From positions 1 through 9,834 of the forward strand of contig CAMPGR010000135.1 in assembly GCA_946885605.1 (NCBI GenBank): DNA of 9,834 bases. Reading direction: 5' to 3'. Positions 5,568-9,834 of this stretch are shown here, piece by piece (positions within the stretch are counted from its first letter, which is position 1; each line of letters starts with the position of its first letter). Position numbers and translations under genes: made by a program. The notes beneath the pieces are model-generated. The model saw only the letters and a program-made list of their open reading frames with translations. It searched no databases and was not told the origin of the DNA. This stretch comes from an uncultured Pseudomonadota bacterium. GTDB taxonomy: Bacteria; Pseudomonadota; Gammaproteobacteria; Burkholderiales; SG8-41.

Positions 5568-6520
5568 TTCCTGCTCTTGAGTCCGGCGCGCGTTCGCCGG
5601 GCACGGGCCGGATTCGCGCGTTGCCTCAGGACGGCGTGAATGGCCGACGTGTCCTCCTGGCCCATTCCCTGCCGGAGGGCGGCGGTATAAAGCGGAATGC
5701 TGCTGTCGAAAAGGGGCGTCGGGCATTTCATGCGGCGCACGAAATCGCGGATGATGTCGATGTCCTTCTGGTAGATTTCCGCCTTCATGTGCGGGGGCAG
5801 ATAGTGCCTCCTGACCATCATCGGCCCGCGCACTTCGAACATCCGTGAGGTGCCCGCGCCATCCGCGATCACCCGGTAGAGGAGATCCAGATCTATCCCC
5901 GCCTTTTCCCCGACTACCATCGCCTCGGCTGTGGACAGATTGTGAATGGTGACGAGGAGATTCGCGACGAACTTGAGCTTGGAGCCCGTGCCGAATGCGC
6001 CGCAGTAGTAGTTGGAGCGGGCGAAGCCTTCGAACACCGGGCGGCAACGGTTGTAAGCGCTGCGGCTGCCGCTCGCATACGCCGCGATATCCTTGGCGGC
6101 CGCCTGTGCGCCGGTCCCGCTGATGGGGCAGTCGAGCACTTCGACGCCGCGACGCGCAAGCCGCCGCTCGATGCGCTGCTTCAGCTCGAGCGTCATGGTG
6201 CTCGCTTCGATGACGACCGTTCCGCGACGGGCGCTCGCCGCAAGACCGCTCTTGCCGAAGAACGCTTCCTCCATCGCCGCCGGCGAAGGCAAAGACGTAA
6301 TGATGATGCGGGCACGCTCCGCCACTTCGGCGCACGATCCGGCTGCCTCGCCACCCGCCGCAACGAGCCGCTTCTGCGCCGCCGGAGCGATGTCGTACCC
6401 GATCACTTGAAATCCGGCGGCAAGCAGATGCTTCGCGAATGCACCACCCATGATGCCGAGCCCGATCTGTCCGACGATACCCGCTTCAGAGCGCGCGTTA
6501 CCTTTCGTGCGTCGTGCCAT
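5564..6520 (-). CDS. NAD(P)-dependent oxidoreductase, 3-hydroxyisobutyrate dehydrogenase family (second, distinct copy)
   Basis: A 318-residue member of the beta-hydroxyacid dehydrogenase family. It has a basic 16-residue N-terminal extension, then the cofactor loop IGLGIMG (19-25), the substrate-region motif ASTMT (106-110), DCPISGTGAQAAAKD (130-144), the active-site stretch GTGSKLKFVAN (177-187) with Lys183 and Asn187, and QKD at 251-253. It also ends in an arginine/lysine-rich tail. It is clearly different from the copy at 1338-2234: the Gly-Gly-Ser of the substrate motif is Ser-Gly-Thr here, and residues 236-252 (VRRHYLPPHMKAEIYQK) differ throughout. Asp43 after the second strand (GYDIAP) suits NAD better than NADP, a weak guide. 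GAGGCG precedes the ATG, and the receptor gene lies 13 bp upstream. Within the operon it would act on a hydroxy acid or semialdehyde related to what the receptor binds; substrate unknown. Confidence 0.92.
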   Translation of the reverse strand: MARRTKGNARSEAGIVGQIGLGIMGGAFAKHLLAAGFQVIGYDIAPAAQKRLVAAGGEAAGSCAEVAERARIIITSLPSPAAMEEAFFGKSGLAASARRGTVVIEASTMTLELKQRIERRLARRGVEVLDCPISGTGAQAAAKDIAAYASGSRSAYNRCRPVFEGFARSNYYCGAFGTGSKLKFVANLLVTIHNLSTAEAMVVGEKAGIDLDLLYRVIADGAGTSRMFEVRGPMMVRRHYLPPHMKAEIYQKDIDIIRDFVRRMKCPTPLFDSSIPLYTAALRQGMGQEDTSAIHAVLRQRANPARARRTRAGLKSRK

Positions 6521-6533
6521 CCCCGTCGCCTCG

Positions 6534-7517
6534 CTATTTCGCGAGCCCGAGGAAGCTCATCACTTCCTTCAGCTCGTTGTATTGTGATTCCATGAATCGG
6601 CGCGTCTCCGCAGCACTCTTGAAGTTCACGTCCCACTGGTTCTTTTCGGCGAGCTGCCTGAATTCGCTGCTCTCGACCATCCTGCGGAATACGTTTTCCC
6701 AGAAGCCGATCTGCTCCCGTGTCATGCCCTTCGCGCCGATCACGCCGCGCCAGTTCTCGAACACGCCCTTGTAACCGAGCTCCGGCCACGTGGGCGCTAC
6801 CGAGAGCGGCCCTGGAAGACGCCGCGCGGAGCTCACCGCAAGCACCCTCATCTTTCCGCTTGCCACGTGGGGCGCAATCTGGACGGTGCCACCCGACATG
6901 ACGTCCACATGCCCGCCGAGCAGCGCGGTGACCGCCTCTGCCGTCGAATTGAATGCGACGAGCTTGGTCTGCGTCATGTCGACTTTCGCGGACTGCAGAG
7001 GCAGTCCGAACGAAATATGGTGCGTTCCGCCCACCGCGCTGCTCAGCGCGAGGCTCATCGACGCAGGGTTCTTGCGCAGAGCCTCGATGAGATCCTTGCC
7101 GTTCCTGATCGGCGAATCGGCCCGCACCGCGAAGGCGATGTATTCGGTAAGCAGCACCGTGAGCGGCGTGAAATCCCGATAAGAAAGCGGCGTGCGGCCA
7201 TTGATGTTGCTGGTGTGCAGCGTGGATGAGGTGATGCTCATGTAGTGCGGATCGCCCGCGCGCTGGTTGAGGAAGTTGTAGGCCACTGCATGCCCGCCGC
7301 CCGCCCGGTTGACCACGGTGCTCGATACGGGCAAAAGCTTCAATTCGTCCCACAGCCGCTGCACCGTGCGGCCGGTGGTATCGAGCGAGCCGCCGGCCGA
7401 AGCGGGAACGATCAATTCAACGTTACGCTCGGGCTTCCATCCTTGGGCGCCGGCTTGTGTGGCGGCGAACAACAGGACGGAAACGACTGAAACAATGCGC
7501 GTCACTCTCGCGATCAT
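6534..7517 (-). CDS. Bug/TctC-family periplasmic solute-binding receptor, divergent member (copy 3)
   Basis: A 327-residue secreted receptor of the TctC/Bug family. Residues 1-24 form a signal peptide (Arg4, Arg7, hydrophobic core, QAGA before Gln25). The ligand loop is IVPASAGGSLDTTGR (36-50), with Asp46 at the family's conserved aspartate position but with PASAGG instead of the PFPAGG/PFTPGG of the other two. The second family landmark is altered too: VVNRAGGGHA rather than VENRPGAAG. YRDFTPLTVLL (113-123) and the VTALLGGHVDVM segment (196-207) remain typical, and APTWPELGYKGVF matches the usual DVPTLSEAGVKGYE. It is therefore not a recent duplicate of copies 1 and 2 and probably binds another ligand. 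GAGGAGGAG precedes the ATG. Its gene lies 54 bp after the cupin gene and 13 bp before the dehydrogenase gene, linking uptake and oxidation in one unit. Confidence 0.92.
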   Translation of the reverse strand: MIARVTRIVSVVSVLLFAATQAGAQGWKPERNVELIVPASAGGSLDTTGRTVQRLWDELKLLPVSSTVVNRAGGGHAVAYNFLNQRAGDPHYMSITSSTLHTSNINGRTPLSYRDFTPLTVLLTEYIAFAVRADSPIRNGKDLIEALRKNPASMSLALSSAVGGTHHISFGLPLQSAKVDMTQTKLVAFNSTAEAVTALLGGHVDVMSGGTVQIAPHVASGKMRVLAVSSARRLPGPLSVAPTWPELGYKGVFENWRGVIGAKGMTREQIGFWENVFRRMVESSEFRQLAEKNQWDVNFKSAAETRRFMESQYNELKEVMSFLGLAK

Positions 7518-7571
7518 GGCTCCTCCTCGGGCTTGGACGGACGATGCTTGGTCGCACTTGAGGGAAACGGA

Positions 7572-8417
7572 TCAGTTCGGCTTCAGATTGACACGAGCCT
7601 GCTCCGCTTCCTCGGGTGTCATGTTGTCGATGCGCTGCTCGAGACGGGGCGTCGAGCACACGGTAACGTAACGTGCGAAGGCCGACTTGACCTGCAGCCG
7701 ATACGATTTTCCGCGCGGGATATGGACGATGTCGGCCGCGCCTACCGTCTTGCGCTCCCCGTCCGTCTCGGCGTCGAGCTTGCCGCTCAGCACGTAGAGG
7801 AACGTCTCGCGCGCAGCGTTCATCGCCGGCTCGTCGTAGCCGCCGGGCGCCTCGAAGAAACCAAAGGCGAGCCGCTCGCCTTCGATCCAGTTCACGCGGC
7901 GTGCGGATGCGCGCGGGGCATCGAGACTGTCGAGGATCGGGTAAAAGCACACGTCCAACCCGTCGACGATCGCCTGAGAGCGGCCCTGGGCCTTCTGGTG
8001 GCGGTCACGGTCCCCCACGCTGTACTTGCGATTGACCTCCTCCACCGTCATCGCCTTTTCCGGCACCGCTTCGTCCTCGGCAAGCCCCACCACGGTCCAC
8101 GTCTTGTCCTTGATATAGAGATACTGGCAATGACCGTCCTCGGTCGCGCGCATGGAATGCCGCGCATAAGCGGGCGCATGCACGAACGTGCCGGGCGTCA
8201 CGATACGCCGGTCCTTGCCCACGATGGCGTTGATTTTCCCGCGCAACGGGAAGATGAGCAGCTCGTTCGGATGGTAGTGCAATTCGGATCCGGTGCCCGC
8301 ATCTTTGTGCAGCAGGCAGAAATACATGTAGGTGCCTTCTATGACGGGCGCCTTGCCGGTCGAAAGATGGGGCGTCAGGTAATTGCTTTCGAGTTCCTCG
8401 AAACGGTAGAACGGCAT
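7572..8417 (-). CDS. two-domain cupin protein
   Basis: A 281-residue cytoplasmic protein with two cupin beta-barrels. The first carries the metal-site motif GTGSELHYHPNELLIF (41-56), giving His47, His49 and Glu52, and the second-motif stretch TPGTFVHAPAYARH (74-87) with His87, so a complete 3-His/1-Glu metal site is likely. The second barrel (about 183-255) reads FFEAPGGYDEPAMNAARETFLYVLSGKL and later VHIPRGKSYRL; it lacks the HxH and final His and so probably binds no metal. This bicupin plan occurs in ring-cleaving dioxygenases and in isomerase-like or regulatory cupins, but no specific enzyme can be named. AGGAGAGGG precedes the ATG, and a promoter is predicted upstream. It is first in the operon that ends with the G3E GTPase, which could furnish its metal (inference). 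Confidence 0.88.
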   Translation of the reverse strand: MPFYRFEELESNYLTPHLSTGKAPVIEGTYMYFCLLHKDAGTGSELHYHPNELLIFPLRGKINAIVGKDRRIVTPGTFVHAPAYARHSMRATEDGHCQYLYIKDKTWTVVGLAEDEAVPEKAMTVEEVNRKYSVGDRDRHQKAQGRSQAIVDGLDVCFYPILDSLDAPRASARRVNWIEGERLAFGFFEAPGGYDEPAMNAARETFLYVLSGKLDAETDGERKTVGAADIVHIPRGKSYRLQVKSAFARYVTVCSTPRLEQRIDNMTPEEAEQARVNLKPN

Positions 8418-8498
8418 TCCCTCTCCTGGATTGAGCCGCGATGCGGTGTGGACCGTTCATGTCGCGGCCGGCGTGCGAGACTCGCTTGTTCTTGCGGA

Positions 8499-8527
8499 AT
8501 GCTAACACGCGCCCGCAGGGCGAACAA
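8499..8527 (-). promoter_or_regulatory. predicted promoter of the cupin-led operon
   Basis: Read on the minus strand, TTGTTC (8527-8522) is followed after 17 bases by TAGCAT (8504-8499), three and four consensus matches. Transcription would start near 8492, leaving a leader of about 75 nt. The spacer holds the small dyad CGCCC-GCA-GGGCG (8510-8522), and an 11-bp palindrome GCGAG-A-CTCGC (8475-8485) lies just downstream of the start; either could be an operator. The ATGCC-type dyad seen at the LysR/9802 region is absent here. Confidence 0.4.
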
Positions 8528-8535
8528 TTTGCGGC

Positions 8536-8551
8536 GCGCGCGGGAGCGCGC
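8536..8551 (-). terminator. GC hairpin directly after lysR, weak terminator candidate
   Basis: GCGCGC (8536-8541) and GCGCGC (8546-8551) form a 6-bp stem around GGGA, immediately after the LysR stop codon on the minus strand. There is no following U run, so at best it is a weak or Rho-assisted end; alternating GC can also form by chance in such DNA. Confidence 0.2.
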
Positions 8552-9547
8552 TTACAGCCGCGCCAACCGACGTGGTTTGCCTGGCGTCGCGGCAGGCCTA
8601 CGCCGCACGGCGCGCTTTTGCGGCGGTGCGTCGACTGCGGCGGACGGCACGCTGAAAACGCCGCCATCGAAGAGCGCGTTCACCTCTCCCATGACAACCT
8701 GCGAGATTTCGTCGAGCGCTGCGGGAAGCCGCCGCTCGGTGGGGTAGGCAAGCGCAAGCATCCGGTGCACGGCTGCATCCGCGATCTGGAATGCGGTGAT
8801 TCGTCCCGCCTTGATATCCGCGTGAAAGGTGGACACCGGCATAATCACCGGCCCTACCCCGCGCAGCAGGAGTTGCCGGATGGCTTCGATGGCGTCGATC
8901 TCCGCTTCGACGTTCAAACGCCAGCCATAGCGTCCGATCTGCTCTTCGACGATGTGCCGTATCGCTTCCGAAGTGACCACCGGCGTTCGCGCGAGCTCCG
9001 GCAGCGTATAGAAGCGGCGCGTGCCGCGTGCCTGCGGGGGCGTAAGCACGACGATCGGCTCGGAAATGAGCGGCGTCAGCGTCAGCGCGCGCGAAGGCGG
9101 AGCATTCGTCAACACCGCCACATCGACGCGGCCGGTGAGGAGCGCATCATAGAGCTGGGCGCTGAACCACTCGACGATCTTGAGCGTGATCTGGGGCGAC
9201 TGCCGCCGCACCCGCTCGATGACGCCCGGCAGGAGCAGCGGCCCGACCGTGGGCGAAAGCCCGAGGATCACCCGTCCGCTCGGCACCTTGGAGCGGTCGC
9301 GCAGCTCTTCGCGCGCACGGTCGAGCTCGCGCAGGATCTTGCGGCAATGGTCGAGGAACTGCCGCCCGGCGACGGTGAGGCGCACCCCGCGCGGCAACCG
9401 TGTCAGGAGCTGCGTGCCCAGCTCGTCTTCGATACCCCGAACCTGGCGCGTCACCGCCGGCTGCGCGATGCCGAGATGACTCGCCGCGCGCGTAATGCTG
9501 CCCAGCTCGGCGATCTGCACGAAATAGCGGAGGCTGCGGAGATCCAT
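8552..9547 (-). CDS. LysR-type transcriptional regulator
   Basis: A 331-residue LysR-family regulator. The winged helix-turn-helix is at residues 1-60: MDLRSLRYFVQIAELGSITR, then AASHLGIAQPAVTRQVRGIE (21-40) and LPRGVRLTVAG (51-61). A linker helix (about 62-87) and an effector-binding domain (about 90-295) follow. The last 30 residues or so are Pro/Arg/Ala-rich and probably disordered, longer than usual. The start at 9547 is chosen because MDLRSLRYF is the normal beginning; an in-frame ATG at 9688 would add 47 residues without family resemblance. No clear ribosome binding site precedes it. The gene is divergent from the one at 9802 with 254 bp between, the classical arrangement for control of the divergent gene. 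A T-N11-A dyad 29 bp upstream of the ATG fits autoregulation. It also lies just upstream of the cupin operon on the same strand. The effector is unknown. Confidence 0.93.
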   Translation of the reverse strand: MDLRSLRYFVQIAELGSITRAASHLGIAQPAVTRQVRGIEDELGTQLLTRLPRGVRLTVAGRQFLDHCRKILRELDRAREELRDRSKVPSGRVILGLSPTVGPLLLPGVIERVRRQSPQITLKIVEWFSAQLYDALLTGRVDVAVLTNAPPSRALTLTPLISEPIVVLTPPQARGTRRFYTLPELARTPVVTSEAIRHIVEEQIGRYGWRLNVEAEIDAIEAIRQLLLRGVGPVIMPVSTFHADIKAGRITAFQIADAAVHRMLALAYPTERRLPAALDEISQVVMGEVNALFDGGVFSVPSAAVDAPPQKRAVRRRPAATPGKPRRLARL

Positions 9548-9575
9548 AGCGAGACGGCGGCTATAGCGGCTTGGG

Positions 9576-9590
9576 ATACCAAACTGGCAT
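9576..9590. promoter_or_regulatory. putative LysR box 2 (autoregulatory)
   Basis: On the minus strand the site reads ATGCC-AGTTT-GGTAT, an interrupted dyad with the T-N11-A signature of LysR-type binding sites and one mismatch to the perfect ATGCC-N5-GGCAT at 9674-9688. It sits 29 bp upstream of the lysR start codon, where binding would block transcription or translation start of lysR. Confidence 0.45.
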
Positions 9591-9660
9591 GAATTCAACG
9601 TTGCGTCAACCGCGGGAAGACGGTCGAAAATCCAGCGGTGGGCCTTTGGGGAAGCAGCGA

Positions 9661-9691
9661 ATGCCGGCATGCCATGCCGGAAAGGCATGGC
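9661..9691. promoter_or_regulatory. putative LysR operator: ATGCC-N5-GGCAT dyad plus adjoining palindrome
   Basis: ATGCC-GGAAA-GGCAT (9674-9688) is a perfect dyad with T-N11-A spacing, and it is the core of a longer perfect inverted repeat GCCATGCC/GGCATGGC (9671-9678, 9684-9691). Immediately before it lies the 10-bp palindrome ATGCCGGCAT (9661-9670). In all, ATGCC occurs three times (9661, 9669, 9674) and GGCAT twice. The dyad centre (9681) is at about -65 from the predicted start of transcription near 9746, the classical recognition position of LysR activators. Confidence 0.55.
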
Positions 9692-9710
9692 TCGGATTCG
9701 GATTTGCTAT

Positions 9711-9739
9711 TTGTCACGCGCCGCCCCGCTGGCTACCAT
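9711..9739 (+). promoter_or_regulatory. predicted sigma-70 promoter for the gene at 9802
   Basis: TTGTCA (9711-9716, five of six consensus positions) is followed after 17 bases by TACCAT (9734-9739, four of six). The weak -10 suits an activator-dependent promoter. Transcription would start near 9746, giving a 56-nt leader with a strong stem-loop. Confidence 0.55.
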
Positions 9740-9750
9740 TGCGGCAGGAT

Positions 9751-9778
9751 CGCGGGAACGGACGCTCCGTTGCCCGCG
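9751..9778 (+). other. 12-bp leader stem-loop before the gene at 9802
   Basis: CGCGGG-AACGGA (9751-9762) pairs with TCCGTT-CCCGCG (9766-9771, 9773-9778), loop CGC, with one bulged G at 9772. It lies between the predicted transcription start and the ribosome binding site at 9789, which it leaves free. No U run follows, so it is not a terminator. It may protect the transcript, bind a regulator as DNA or RNA, or be a DNA-level operator. Confidence 0.5.
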
Positions 9779-9801
9779 TACACCACGTGAGGAACTTTTC
9801 T

Positions 9802-9834
9802 GTGAAACAGCTCAACATCGGGATCATCGGCAGC
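9802..9834 (+). CDS. start of a Gfo/Idh/MocA-type oxidoreductase (cut by window end)
   Basis: Only the first 11 codons are visible. A GTG start at 9802 follows GAGGA (9789-9793) at a spacing of eight bases; another in-frame GTG at 9787 overlaps that site and is unlikely. The peptide (M)KQLNIGIIGS is the first beta-strand and glycine turn of a Rossmann fold, and its wording matches the N-terminus typical of Gfo/Idh/MocA oxidoreductases, which act on sugars, inositols and related compounds with NAD(P). Other Rossmann enzymes begin similarly, so the family is only probable. It is the likely target of the divergent LysR regulator. Confidence 0.55.
   Translation, partial: MKQLNIGIIGS

Noticed and set aside
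5568..6335. Upstream extension of the LVIVD-like frame to 328 codons
   Set aside because: This part overlaps the dehydrogenase gene in another frame and shows no LVIVD repeats; only the last 72 codons are supported.
7533..8747. A 404-codon plus-strand frame opposite the cupin gene
   Set aside because: The minus-strand cupin has metal motifs, a strong ribosome binding site and operon context; the plus frame has none.
8441..9592. A 383-codon plus-strand frame opposite lysR
   Set aside because: The opposite strand carries an unmistakable LysR helix-turn-helix; the plus frame is composition-driven.

Overview
The window looks like chromosomal DNA of a high-GC betaproteobacterium of the Burkholderiales type. 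The reasons are the three secreted tricarboxylate-binding receptors of the Bug/TctC family (a family greatly expanded in that order), the GC-rich codon use, and the tRNA-Asn sequence. This is inference from gene content; no species can be named.

Layout. 1-52 is the 3' part of a tRNA-Asn gene. 53-1078 is about 1 kb next to the tRNA with no convincing gene: one possible 40-residue ORF with a good ribosome binding site, two inverted repeats, and a good sigma-70 promoter at its end. 1079-2234 (+) is a two-gene unit: a small conserved protein of unknown function and a 3-hydroxyisobutyrate-dehydrogenase-like oxidoreductase. 2239-3210 (-) and 3292-4263 (+) are two divergent, gaplessly alignable Bug receptor paralogues sharing an 81-bp intergenic region. 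4282-8417 (-) is a tight five-gene unit, in transcription order: a two-domain cupin protein, a third and more divergent Bug receptor, a second HIBADH-family oxidoreductase, a mini-protein resembling only the C-terminal end of LVIVD-repeat proteins, and a CobW/G3E GTPase. The last three overlap by start/stop codons (ATGA, then TGATG). 8552-9547 (-) is a LysR-type regulator, divergent from a gene entering at 9802 (+) whose first residues look like a Gfo/Idh/MocA-type dinucleotide-binding enzyme.

How the parts may work together (inference). The receptors would bind organic acids in the periplasm; no TctA/TctB membrane components are present, so the receptors are orphans here. The dehydrogenases and the cupin would process the acid or a derivative, and the G3E GTPase could supply metal to the cupin or another metalloenzyme. 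The LysR protein probably controls the gene at 9802. Upstream of that gene lies a perfect ATGCC-N5-GGCAT dyad (T-N11-A class) centred near -65 from a predicted promoter, and a one-mismatch version lies just upstream of lysR itself. The transcript from 9746 would begin with a 12-bp stem-loop. The substrate of the pathway cannot be read from the sequence. The most unusual items are the LVIVD-like mini-gene inside the coupled operon and the LysR-box/leader-hairpin arrangement.
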